Shown: positions 55,696-63,788 of the stretch, piece after piece | Layout: every line of letters starts with the position of its first letter | How positions within the stretch are numbered: the stretch's first letter is position 1 | DNA from: Flavobacterium soyangense | Lineage (GTDB): Bacteria; Bacteroidota; Bacteroidia; Flavobacteriales; Flavobacteriaceae | Direction: 5' to 3' | Length of the DNA stretch: 64,000 nucleotides | Assembly: GCF_015277675.1 (NCBI RefSeq) | Contig: NZ_JADHEC010000008.1 | Span: 49,661-113,660 of the forward strand | The notes under the pieces: model-generated | Database searches by the model: none | Seen by the model: only the letters and a program-made list of their open reading frames with translations | What the model was told of the DNA's origin: nothing | Position numbers and translations under genes: made by a program

Positions 55696-56991
55696 ATGGA
55701 TCACATAGTTATCATTGGAAATGGAATTTCAGGAGTAACTCTCGCGAGAAATATTCGCAAATTATCTTGGAAAAAAATCACCGTCATTTCTTCTGAAAGT
55801 GAGTACTTCTTTTCTCGGACGGCTTTAATGTATGTATTTATGGGCCATATGAAGTTCGAACATACTCAACCTTACGAGAATGAATTTTGGAAGAAAAACA
55901 ACATTGATTTAATTCAAAAAACTGTTAATGAAGTAGATACTACTAATAAAGAAGTAGTCTTCTCTGATAAAACACGATTGCCTTTCGATAAGTTAGTAAT
56001 AGCCTCCGGCTCAAAATCGAACAAATTTGGTTGGAAAGGCCAAGATTTAAATGGTGTGGTAAGCTTATATCACAAACAAGATATTGAACAACTTGAAACA
56101 CTTGCTCCAAATTGTAAACGAGCCGTAGTAGTGGGCGGCGGATTGATAGGCATCGAATTAGTGGAAATGCTTCTCTCTAGAAATATTCCTGTAACTTTTT
56201 TGGTAAGGGAAAAAAGTTTTTGGAATGGTGTTTTGCCTCCGGGTGAAAGTGAATTAATAAACCGTCATATCCTGGAACATCATGTCGATTTACGTTTGGA
56301 CACCAATTTAGATGAAATAATATCAGATGAAAATGGATTTGCTAGAGCCATAATAACAGACAAGGGCAAAATTATAGAATGTTCCATCGTTGGATTAACC
56401 GTTGGAGTTTCTCCAAATATAGATTTTCTAAAAACTTCATCAATTGAATTGGGTCGAGGGGTAAAAGTAAATCGCTTTTTAGAAACGAATATTAAAGACA
56501 TTTATGCTATTGGGGATTGTGCAGAACAACACGAAGGCATAGGTCTACGCAGACCAATAGAGGCCGTATGGTACACCGGCAGGATGATGGGCGAGGCCCT
56601 GGCACAAACCATCTGTGGTAAATCAATGCAATATAATCCCGGACATTGGTTCAATTCGGCCAAATTTTTTGACATCGAATACCAAACCTACGGATGGGTT
56701 TTTGCCAATCCATTAGAAAATGAGGATCAGTTTTATTGGGAACATTCCTCAGGAAAAAAAGCAGTCCGAATCGCATTTGACACTAACACAAGATTATTTC
56801 ATGGCATTAATACTTTCGGAATAAGAATGCGCCACGAATTTTTTGATAAAGTACTCTCTGAAAATCAAACGGTCGATTATGTGATGCAACATTTGAAGGA
56901 AGCAAATTTCGACCCTGAATTCTTTTCAACATTTGAAAAAGAAATCAATAAATCATTTCAAAATCAATTTACCAACATTATAAAAGTATAA
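55696..56991 (+). CDS. FAD/NAD(P)-dependent oxidoreductase (Pyr_redox_2)
   Basis: A 431-aa cytoplasmic flavoprotein. FAD-binding GNGISGVTLARNIR at the N-terminus (about 8-21), NAD(P)-binding VVVGGGLIGIELVEMLL near 145-161, second FAD motif DIYAIGDCAEQ near 270. The C-terminal extension after residue 310 (PGHWFNSAKFFDIEYQTYGW) is not a thioredoxin-reductase tail and carries no CxxC. Two bases separate it from the polyferredoxin gene, so the two likely form an electron-transfer pair in which NAD(P)H feeds the membrane iron-sulfur protein. Partner acceptor unknown. Confidence 0.85.
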   Translation: MDHIVIIGNGISGVTLARNIRKLSWKKITVISSESEYFFSRTALMYVFMGHMKFEHTQPYENEFWKKNNIDLIQKTVNEVDTTNKEVVFSDKTRLPFDKLVIASGSKSNKFGWKGQDLNGVVSLYHKQDIEQLETLAPNCKRAVVVGGGLIGIELVEMLLSRNIPVTFLVREKSFWNGVLPPGESELINRHILEHHVDLRLDTNLDEIISDENGFARAIITDKGKIIECSIVGLTVGVSPNIDFLKTSSIELGRGVKVNRFLETNIKDIYAIGDCAEQHEGIGLRRPIEAVWYTGRMMGEALAQTICGKSMQYNPGHWFNSAKFFDIEYQTYGWVFANPLENEDQFYWEHSSGKKAVRIAFDTNTRLFHGINTFGIRMRHEFFDKVLSENQTVDYVMQHLKEANFDPEFFSTFEKEINKSFQNQFTNIIKV

Positions 56992-56993
56992 AT

Positions 56994-58586
56994 ATGCAAA
57001 ATTCAGACAAAAATCTTTCCATCGCTTCACACAATCCAAACGAAATAAGTAATTATCAAAAATTGGGTTTCGGAATTGGATTTCTTGGACTTTTCATTTT
57101 GGCATTGGCTTTTTTTAATGTCACATTCCCAAATAAGACGCTTTGGCTGGTGGTCTCAATTACGGCAATATTTACCGGAATTATTATCTATGCCAACAAA
57201 ACCTATTTATCAAAGCCTGAAGGGATACAAAACAATGGAGTTTGGTTTAAAAGTTTATCCTCAAAAGGAATGTTGGGGTGGATTACCGGCATTTTGTTAA
57301 CTTCTTTTTATGTGACTATTTATTGGTTTCCAAAGTATTTAGGCCTTGGCGAAAATGGACAGGCCAATACAGGAATTGTGGCATTTTTTGACCCTTTAAG
57401 TTTACTGTTAAATGGCAAAGCTGCAACACAGTGGTTTGTTTATGGTTCATTATATACAATCGCAATATTAGGATTGGGCTATAAATTTATTTTAAAATAC
57501 CGCCATAACAAATATCAACTGGTCAGAACCACGTCTGTGATGTTTTTTCAATTGGGATTTGCCTTTCTAATTCCAGAAATTCTAGAAAAACTAAATCCTG
57601 AGAAAGCCTATTTTGCTAAAGATTTAAAAAATATGTGGCCCTTAAATTATTATTTTTTTAGCGACTGGCATTTAACAAACTTGCTTAATGGTGGCAACCT
57701 AGGACTATTTATGCTCATGTTTGGATTGGCTATGATATTTATTATTTCACCAATACTGACCTATCGTTACGGCAAACGATGGTACTGTTCTTGGGTTTGT
57801 GGATGTGGAGGTTTAGCAGAAACCGCTGGCGATAGTTTTAGGCAATTGTCAAGCAAAAAACAGTCAACCTGGAAAATAGAACGCTGGTTAATTCATTCGG
57901 TTTTGGTGTTTTCATTTGTTATGACTATTGCGGTAATTTTTACTTTTTTATCAAATAATCCTGGAATGAGCATTATTACAAAAGACCAATTCACTATTGG
58001 AATTGTTGTTTTTTTAATCATTTTTACCTCTTTTCTATTTGCGTTCAAACGAAACGATTTAGACACTGATGCAAGATATACGATGGTTTCATTGGTGGCA
58101 ATTATAGTAATTTCTATATTGATGAATTATTTTTCCGGAAACAACAACATTCTGTTTATTGACAGCAATAAATTAAGGGAATGGTATGGTTTTGCCATTG
58201 GCTCGGCTTTTAGCGGTGTAATTGGAGTAGGATTTTATCCGCTTTTGGGAAATAGGGTTTGGTGCCGTTTTGGTTGTCCAATGGCGGCTATTCTGGGATT
58301 ACAACAACGATTATTTTCAAAATTCAGAATAACAACGAATGGAGGCCAATGCATCTCGTGTGGCAATTGTTCCACCTATTGCGAAATGGGAATCGATGTG
58401 AGAAGCTATGCGCAAAAAGGCGAAAACATTGTACGCTCATCCTGCGTGGGCTGCGGTATTTGCTCGGCAGTATGTCCTAGAGGGGTTCTTAAATTGGAAA
58501 ATGGTTCCGAGGAAGGTAGAATAAATTCTAATGACATATTATTGGGGAATGATGTAAATCTTCTCGATTTAATAAACAGAAAATAA
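56994..58586 (+). CDS. Membrane polyferredoxin (NapH/NosR-like 4Fe-4S protein)
   Basis: A 530-aa inner-membrane protein with about nine or ten transmembrane helices. Two cytoplasmic cysteine motifs of the NapH/NosR/CcoG group are seen: RWYCSWVCGCGG near residue 265 and WCRFGCPM near 422. At the C-terminus are two [4Fe-4S] motifs, CISCGNCSTYCEMGID (about 454) and CVGCGICSAVCPRG (about 484). Such proteins pass electrons between quinol or flavoprotein and periplasmic partners. It is coupled to the FAD oxidoreductase gene by a two-base gap. The electron acceptor is not evident; no nitrous-oxide or nitrate reductase is nearby. Confidence 0.87.
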   Translation: MQNSDKNLSIASHNPNEISNYQKLGFGIGFLGLFILALAFFNVTFPNKTLWLVVSITAIFTGIIIYANKTYLSKPEGIQNNGVWFKSLSSKGMLGWITGILLTSFYVTIYWFPKYLGLGENGQANTGIVAFFDPLSLLLNGKAATQWFVYGSLYTIAILGLGYKFILKYRHNKYQLVRTTSVMFFQLGFAFLIPEILEKLNPEKAYFAKDLKNMWPLNYYFFSDWHLTNLLNGGNLGLFMLMFGLAMIFIISPILTYRYGKRWYCSWVCGCGGLAETAGDSFRQLSSKKQSTWKIERWLIHSVLVFSFVMTIAVIFTFLSNNPGMSIITKDQFTIGIVVFLIIFTSFLFAFKRNDLDTDARYTMVSLVAIIVISILMNYFSGNNNILFIDSNKLREWYGFAIGSAFSGVIGVGFYPLLGNRVWCRFGCPMAAILGLQQRLFSKFRITTNGGQCISCGNCSTYCEMGIDVRSYAQKGENIVRSSCVGCGICSAVCPRGVLKLENGSEEGRINSNDILLGNDVNLLDLINRK

Positions 58587-58650
58587 GACTAGACGAACTT
58601 GAAATATAGGAATTCCTAAATTTAATAGCAGTTAAAGTCCACATAATAAA

Positions 58651-58899
58651 ATAAGTAAAATCGAGGTAATTATCCTGACATTCAATGAAGAAAGCCATTA
58701 CTAATATCATTCGTGAGATTCCTAAAATCGGATGTAACTGTTCTTTCAGAAAGCAAAAAAAAGGGTATGGATATGCCTGCCTGAGAAGAATGGAATATAT
58801 TACATCCCCCAAAAAAAGCCTGATATTATTTTTTTTCCGGATGGGGATTATTCTGATATCCCCTAGGAATTTATAAACTTATGGCAATTTATTGAATAA
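58651..58899 (+). pseudogene. Remnant of a family 2 glycosyltransferase gene
   Basis: The N-terminal half of a GT2 enzyme in three frames: ISKIEVIILTFNEE (from 58651), AITNIIREIPK, KKGYGYACLRRMEYI, then KPDIIFFPDGDYSDIP with the Asp-x-Asp, an in-frame TAG, and EFINLWQFIE. This follows the GT2 order: IIPAxNEE, IPxxVDxIIVxxNxS, GYGxACLxGxxY, DIIxFLDGDYSDxPEEL. At least two frameshifts and one stop. Confidence 0.8.
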
Positions 58900-59222
58900 T
58901 GTTTCTTTAATACTAATTTTATTACTCATTCAAGCTAAAATGCATAATTAAAATTAACTTTTCTTTCCATAAAAATACCCCAAAATAGTTTCTAACTTTT
59001 TGGTGGCAGTCGAAATTAATATCATTTTTTTTTTGCATATCCTTAAAGAAATATTTTACCATTTGTAAATGAATAAAAAAATAATCTCCTAATCCTTTTC
59101 AAAAAAATGAAGATTAGTCACAGTATAATAGTAGGGAATTACAGCATGAATATTAAAAAGAGAATCAGAAAAGTGGAAAATAATTTAAAAATATTTACAA
59201 AGGGAAAAAAAGTCAAATTAAA
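58900..59222. other. Gene-free stretch with a possible IS end
   Basis: No coding-like frame. The segment taactttttggtggcagtc (about 58995-59013) resembles the IS3-fragment terminus at 52676-52695, so it may be a trace of a lost insertion. A long T-run (about 59026-59036) follows. Confidence 0.35.
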
Positions 59223-59285
59223 GGGAAAAGATGCCTATTCCCTCTAAACTTTTCTATCGCAACTTTGCAGAGTCAATAATGACAA
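59223..59285 (+). promoter_or_regulatory. Shared promoter/operator, copy 3 (YHS-protein gene)
   Basis: GGGAAAA (offset 0), TGCCTAT (9), CTTTGCA (40), GTC (49), GACAA (58), with the same spacing as copies 1 and 2. An additional small inverted repeat agggaa / ttccct (59222-59243) overlaps the first block. The ATG is 88 bases from the first G. Confidence 0.75.
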
Positions 59286-59310
59286 ATAAAACATTTAAAA
59301 AATAAAAAAA

Positions 59311-59781
59311 ATGAAAAACTTAAAAAATTTAGTTGTAGTTGCTGTATTAGCACTGTTTTCAAATTTTGCGTCAGCACAAAACACGGCTCCGGTTAACCAA
59401 GAAGGCATCGCTAATGGTGGTTATGATGTAGTGTCATACTTTACTGTAAATAAAGCGACTAAAGGAAGTCAAAAATTTACGGTTGAGCAAAATGGCGCAA
59501 AATACTATTTTGCATCAGCAAAAAATCAGAAAGCTTTTAAAGCTAACCCAAAAAAATACCTTCCGGTTTGTGACGGATATTGTGCTTGGGGTGTTTCGGA
59601 AAAACAATCAAAATTTCCTGTTAACCCTGAAACTTTTAAAATAGTCGACGGTAAATTGTATTTGTTTTTTAACGGTGATTTCAACGGAACTCCTTTTAAC
59701 ACATTAAATGAGTGGAATAAGGATGAGAAAAAACAATTAAATAACATTGATGCAGCTTGGAACAAATTGAAAAAATCATAA
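59311..59781 (+). CDS. Exported YHS-domain protein
   Basis: A 156-aa protein with a clear Sec signal (LVVVAVLALFSNFASAQ, cleavage near residue 23). The YHS-like part is GYDVVSYFT, then KYYFASAKNQKAFKANPKKYLPVCDGYCAWGVSEK, with Cys-x3-Cys (CDGYC) that could bind a metal. Proteins of this type (YHS, no TM) are periplasmic and of unknown role, sometimes linked to metal or redox stress. The promoter is shared with the AhpD-like and hydrolase genes; a perfect terminator follows. Confidence 0.87.
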   Translation: MKNLKNLVVVAVLALFSNFASAQNTAPVNQEGIANGGYDVVSYFTVNKATKGSQKFTVEQNGAKYYFASAKNQKAFKANPKKYLPVCDGYCAWGVSEKQSKFPVNPETFKIVDGKLYLFFNGDFNGTPFNTLNEWNKDEKKQLNNIDAAWNKLKKS

Positions 59782-59801
59782 TTAAATATGATTATTAATT
59801 T

Positions 59802-59837
59802 AAAACCAATAAAGAATCTATTTTCTTTATTGGTTTT
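59802..59837 (+). terminator. Strong terminator of the YHS gene
   Basis: Perfect 15-bp stem aaaaccaataaagaa / ttctttattggtttt with a six-base loop and a T-run, 20 bases past the stop. Confidence 0.92.
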
Positions 59838-59900
59838 TTTATTTCTAAAAAATTAAAAAATAACCGGGGTTATACCCCCCCCTTACAGATTTCTTATACA

Positions 59901-60146
59901 ATGATTACAAGAAGTATGAGTAGAAAAGGAAATTGTTGGGATAATGCAGTAGCTGAGAGCTTTTTTAAGACTTTGAAAACAGAACAAATTTAAGGAAATA
60001 AACTTATATCAAAAGAATAGACGAAACGAGATATATTTAAATCTATAGAAATTTGGTATAATAGAAAAAGAAGGCATTCCGCTCTAGATTATAAAACAAT
60101 TGAAGAATTCTGGAAACAGAAAAATAAGTTTAAAAATGTTGCTTAA
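59901..60146 (+). mobile_element. IS3-family transposase fragment (second element)
   Basis: C-terminal part of an IS3 Orf[21 protein letters not shown] with the last catalytic Glu, an in-frame stop after KTEQI, another stop after LISKE, then KRDIFKSIEIWYNRKRRHSA and YKTIEEFWKQKNKFKNVA to TAA at 60144-60146. It is a different IS3 subgroup from the fragment at 52373 (CWDNAVAES versus CLDNAIIEN). 5' end missing. The 60147-60359 gap beyond it shows nothing clear except a weak TACTTTG box near 60255. Confidence 0.85.
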
Positions 60147-60359
60147 CTAATACTGCGGGTTTTATTTGCATATCCAAACTCTTCTTTAGCTTCATTTTGG
60201 CAATAATCAAAAAGTAAAAAAACGAGTTCTTTGGTAATTAAAAAGGATTTGGTTTACTTTGTAAAACTTTAAGAGATTTTCTAGTCATATAGTTTATTGT
60301 AATTAGAACCTATAAATACTACTTCAATTTAAAGAAATTAAGTAAAAAAGTAACTGAAA

Positions 60360-61223
60360 ATGGAAAACATTCCAATAAGACATATTCAACAAATCCCAAA
60401 AGAACCGAACTTGTCCGGAAGCTTTAGCATCAGGGATATTCATGAGTTGCTGGAGGAAAAAGATATGGTTCAGGAGCTGCACAGACATGATTTTTATTAC
60501 ATACTGGTTTTAAAAAAAGGGAGCGGTTTTCATGAGATAGACTTTAAACAATTTGAAGTTCGAAACAATACTATATTCCTGATGCGTCCGGGACAGGTAC
60601 ATCAACTTACTTTAAAAGTGGGAAGCACAGGATATTTACTTCAATTTAAGACTGATTTTTTTAATTCTCAAAATAAGTTGGCACAAGAACTTTTACGCAA
60701 AGTAAGCCACATCAATTTTTGCAATCTTGATGGTGATGGATTTAATAAGCTAGAGACTATTTTGTCCTATATCTTAAAAGAGTATGGCGAAAAACAGGAA
60801 GGCTATCAAGAGGTCATTAAATCAAATCTAAGTATCTTCTTTATTGAATTAGTAAGGCATCGACAAAACATGAAAATTGCATCTAAAGAGAATAACCCTT
60901 ACTCACAGCAACAACTGGAAAAATTTTTAGACCTTTTGGAGGCAAATATTACGAATAACAAACAAGTATCACAATATGCCGATATGTTGAATATATCAAC
61001 CTATCAATTAAATGCCATTACTAAAACATCTCTTAATAAAACGCCTTCTGAACTGATTAATGAGCATATTGTTTTAGAATCAAAAAGACAACTTCTGGCA
61101 ACCTCCAATCAGGTAAACCAGATAGCGGATTACCTTGGCTACGATGATATTTCCTATTTTATACGCTTTTTTAAAAAACATACAGAATTTTCTCCCGAGG
61201 CATTCCGAAACAACTTTAAATAA
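60360..61223 (+). CDS. AraC-family transcriptional regulator with N-terminal cupin
   Basis: A 287-aa regulator. The cupin sensor lies in the first 110 residues (LHRHDFYYILVLKKGSGFHE, LMRPGQVHQLTLK). The C-terminal DNA-binding domain has both HTHs: VSQYADMLNISTYQLNAIT and VNQIADYLGYDDISYFIRFF, with the closing KHTEFSPEAFR. It directly precedes, on the same strand, the four-gene unit beginning at 61320 and probably controls it. Confidence 0.92.
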   Translation: MENIPIRHIQQIPKEPNLSGSFSIRDIHELLEEKDMVQELHRHDFYYILVLKKGSGFHEIDFKQFEVRNNTIFLMRPGQVHQLTLKVGSTGYLLQFKTDFFNSQNKLAQELLRKVSHINFCNLDGDGFNKLETILSYILKEYGEKQEGYQEVIKSNLSIFFIELVRHRQNMKIASKENNPYSQQQLEKFLDLLEANITNNKQVSQYADMLNISTYQLNAITKTSLNKTPSELINEHIVLESKRQLLATSNQVNQIADYLGYDDISYFIRFFKKHTEFSPEAFRNNFK

Positions 61224-61272
61224 GTCCTATTCAACTTCATTTTTGTCCTATCCTTCAACGCAAAACTGCCAA

Positions 61273-61280
61273 TATCTTTG
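61273..61280 (+). promoter_or_regulatory. Candidate -7 box (TATCTTTG)
   Basis: TATCTTTG followed by C fits TAnnTTTG(C/T), 40 bases before the ATG at 61320. It should serve the unit 61320-63730. Confidence 0.6.
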
Positions 61281-61319
61281 CTGAATAAATAATTTAACTA
61301 TTCAAAAAAAGTAATCGGT

Positions 61320-61544
61320 ATGAAAACAAAAATGAAATTAATGACGGCCTTAAAGATATGGGTTGCAATTTATCCTTCTATCACATTATGTCTTTATCTA
61401 TTAAGTAAATCAACATTGGTTTTGCCTTTGTATATAAAAACCTTATTTCTTACCCTTATATTAGTTCCTTGGGTAGTGTTTGTTGGTGTCCCTTTTATAG
61501 ATTTTATTATGCGTCAATTTTCAACTGCAATTGACAAAAAATAA
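61320..61544 (+). CDS. Small two-helix membrane protein, 74 aa
   Basis: Two transmembrane segments (MTALKIWVAIYPSITLCLYLL-like at residues 8-28, and LFLTLILVPWVVFVGVPF at about 42-60) and short charged ends. First gene after the promoter box, seven bases before the DUF2938 gene. Organised like small DUF2798-type proteins but I cannot assign a family. Function unknown. Confidence 0.7.
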   Translation: MKTKMKLMTALKIWVAIYPSITLCLYLLSKSTLVLPLYIKTLFLTLILVPWVVFVGVPFIDFIMRQFSTAIDKK

Positions 61545-61551
61545 TCTAAAA

Positions 61552-62058
61552 ATGAAGATTGTAAAAACCATTCTAATCGGTATTGGTGCTACTTTTGCAA
61601 TAGATATCTTTACATTTACAGTAAGTCTTTTTGGAAGCAATCCTCGTGGAATCCTTTTTGTGGGTAGATGGTTGGCATACCTGCCTAAAGGGATTTTTTT
61701 TCATAAAACCATTATTGAAACACCTAGTATTGCAAACGAACTAATTATTGGGCGAATCGCCCACTATAGTATTGGAATCATATTTGCCTTTTTGTTGTTG
61801 GCAATGTTTGGAAAAAAATGGCTTACTAAACCAACATTGGTACCCGCTTTGTTTATTGCATTCATCACTTTGGTCTTTCCGATTTTCATTTTGCAACCAG
61901 CACTTGGTTTTGGAATAGCTTTTTCCAATAGACCTGAACAAGGTCAACTTATGATAAAGTCGTTATTTATTCATTTGGTATATGGATTTGGGTTGTATTT
62001 ATCGACAAAAGCAATCAATATCATAAGCAATACATCACTTGAAAACATAAAAAATTAG
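61552..62058 (+). CDS. DUF2938 membrane protein
   Basis: A 168-aa protein with four transmembrane helices. The conserved GRWLAYLPKGIFFH and IGRIAHYSIGIIFAF, then FPIFILQPALGFGIA, identify DUF2938. I chose the ATG at 61552; the TTG at 61531 overlaps the previous gene. It is two bases from the next gene. Function unknown; often near redox enzymes. Confidence 0.82.
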   Translation: MKIVKTILIGIGATFAIDIFTFTVSLFGSNPRGILFVGRWLAYLPKGIFFHKTIIETPSIANELIIGRIAHYSIGIIFAFLLLAMFGKKWLTKPTLVPALFIAFITLVFPIFILQPALGFGIAFSNRPEQGQLMIKSLFIHLVYGFGLYLSTKAINIISNTSLENIKN

Positions 62059-62060
62059 TC

Positions 62061-63083
62061 GTGTTCGAAGCTTCAAAAATAGTACCGAGACGAAAATTCA
62101 TTAAGCAAAGTGGACTTGCAGTAGTGGCGCTTTCATTACCATTTCCTTTAACAAAAATTTCAAAAAACAATAGTATGAAAGACAATAAAAAATTTGATGT
62201 AATAATAGTAGGTGGAAGTTATTCAGGACTAGCCGCAGGAATGGCATTAGGCAGAGCTTTAAAAGAAGTTTTAATTATTGATAGCGGAAAGCCATGTAAT
62301 GCACAAACACCTCATTCGCATAATTTCCTTACCCAAGATGGTAAAACTCCGGCAGCAATTGCAACACTTGCAAAACAACAAGTTGAGGATTATGATACTG
62401 TTACCTTTTTTAACGGTTTGGCAACCAATGGAAAAAAAACAGATAATGGATTCGAAATTCAGGTAACCTCAGGAGAAACATTCGAAGCAAATAAGTTGAT
62501 TTTTGCAACAGGGATTAAAGATGAAATGCCCGACATTGAAGGGTTTTCGGATTGTTGGGGTATTTCAATGTTGCATTGTCCTTATTGTCATGGATATGAA
62601 GTTCGAGATGAAAAAACAGGTATATTCGGCAATGGTGAGCATGGCAATGAATTAGCAAAGCTGATTTCCAATTGGACAAATGATTTAACGTTGTATACCA
62701 ACGGAAAATCAACACTGACTAATGTACAATCAGAAAAACTGGAAAAACATCAAATAAATATTGTAGAAAACGAAATTGAAAGACTGGAACATAGTAATGG
62801 ATATCTGCAAAATATTATTTTCAAAGACGGTTCAAAAGCCGAAGTGAAAGCTATGTACTCTCGTAACTCGTTTGCACAACACTGCTCCATTCCGGAAGCT
62901 TTGGGTTGCGAATTAAATGAAGAAGGCTATATCAAGGTGAATCCTTTTCAAGAAACTACTGTTGAAGGCATATTTGCCTGCGGGGATAGTACAACACGTA
63001 TTCGTACAGTTGCAAATTCCGTAGCAATGGGAACGACGGCCGGAATGACTGCAAGCAAAAAAATGATTTTAGAACAATTTTAA
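62061..63083 (+). CDS. Thioredoxin-reductase-like FAD/NAD(P) oxidoreductase with possible Tat leader
   Basis: A 340-aa flavoprotein of the TrxB type. FAD-binding VIIVGGSYSGLAAGMAL (about 48-64), redox-active pair in HCPYCHGYE (Cys173, Cys176), second FAD motif GIFACGDSTTRIRTV. From the GTG at 62061 the leader reads PRRKFIKQSGLAVVALSLPF, a twin-arginine-like signal, so it might be exported or anchored; an ATG at 62175 (MKDNKKFDVIIV) would give a normal cytoplasmic form. I keep the GTG because it is two bases from the upstream stop. No thioredoxin gene is adjacent. Confidence 0.83.
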   Translation: MFEASKIVPRRKFIKQSGLAVVALSLPFPLTKISKNNSMKDNKKFDVIIVGGSYSGLAAGMALGRALKEVLIIDSGKPCNAQTPHSHNFLTQDGKTPAAIATLAKQQVEDYDTVTFFNGLATNGKKTDNGFEIQVTSGETFEANKLIFATGIKDEMPDIEGFSDCWGISMLHCPYCHGYEVRDEKTGIFGNGEHGNELAKLISNWTNDLTLYTNGKSTLTNVQSEKLEKHQINIVENEIERLEHSNGYLQNIIFKDGSKAEVKAMYSRNSFAQHCSIPEALGCELNEEGYIKVNPFQETTVEGIFACGDSTTRIRTVANSVAMGTTAGMTASKKMILEQF

Positions 63084-63094
63084 CAAAGACAATC

Positions 63095-63730
63095 GTGAAT
63101 AAATCTTGGGATAAAGAATATAAAAATATGTGGAATGAGCGATATATGGACAATGACTTTGTTTACGGCAAAGAACCCAATCTATTTTTCAAAGAATGGC
63201 TTCAAAAATTTGAGCCTGGTTATCTCTTAATGCCTGCCGATGGCGAAGCACGTAATGGCGTTTTTGCTGCACAATTAGGTTGGGAAGTAACTTCATTTGA
63301 TCTAAGTGAAGAAGGTAAACTAAAGGCACTAGAATTGGCAAAAGAAAATAAGGTGACTATAGATTATATTGTTGGTGATCTTGAAGAGCTTCAGTTTAAT
63401 AAGGAATCATTTGATGCAATTGGATTAATCTATGCCCATTTTGCTGCCGAAAAAAAATCAATATTGCATAAAAAATTAAATGACTATTTGAAACCAGGTG
63501 GTTTAATTATTTTCGAAGCTTTCAGTAAAGCACACTTAACTTATAACGAGTTTGACCCTAAAGTGGGAGGCCCAAAAGATATTAATATGTTGTTTTCTAC
63601 TGCTGAAATAGCTGCTGACTTTGAAAATTATGAAATATTACTACTAGAGGAAAAAGAAATTCTTTTAGAAGAAGGCAAATATCATATTGGTAAAGGTTCT
63701 GTAATTCGGTTTGTCGGAAGGAAAAAATAA
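63095..63730 (+). CDS. Class I SAM-dependent methyltransferase
   Basis: A 211-aa enzyme (GTG start at 63095, 11 bases after the reductase). SAM-binding motif I is LLMPADGEARNGVFAAQLGW, motif II FDLSEEG, and KPGGLIIFEAFSK the post-motif strand. The early KEWLQKFEPG and ADGEARN match the TehB/thiopurine-methyltransferase-like group acting on small molecules. Substrate unknown. Last gene of the 61320 unit; a terminator follows. Confidence 0.88.
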   Translation: MNKSWDKEYKNMWNERYMDNDFVYGKEPNLFFKEWLQKFEPGYLLMPADGEARNGVFAAQLGWEVTSFDLSEEGKLKALELAKENKVTIDYIVGDLEELQFNKESFDAIGLIYAHFAAEKKSILHKKLNDYLKPGGLIIFEAFSKAHLTYNEFDPKVGGPKDINMLFSTAEIAADFENYEILLLEEKEILLEEGKYHIGKGSVIRFVGRKK

Positions 63731-63758
63731 ACCAATTACATATCATATTCGTTGAAGG

Positions 63759-63788
63759 AAGTCCAGAATTTAATAAATTTCCGGGCTT
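63759..63788 (+). terminator. Terminator of the 61320-63730 unit
   Basis: Hairpin aagtccagaa / ttccgggctt with one mismatch and a G-U pair, followed by seven T's, 29 bases past the stop. The remaining sequence to 64000 shows no gene. Confidence 0.65.

Noticed and set aside
58685..58876. 63-codon plus-strand frame as a separate small gene
   Set aside because: It is one frame of a GT2 glycosyltransferase remnant; the conserved motifs continue in other frames on both sides.
58995..60176. Pair of tttgcatatcc segments (near 59037 and 60166) as ends of a mobile unit carrying the YHS gene
   Set aside because: Only 11 bases match, both in AT-rich context, and no matching terminal repeats or target duplications were seen.
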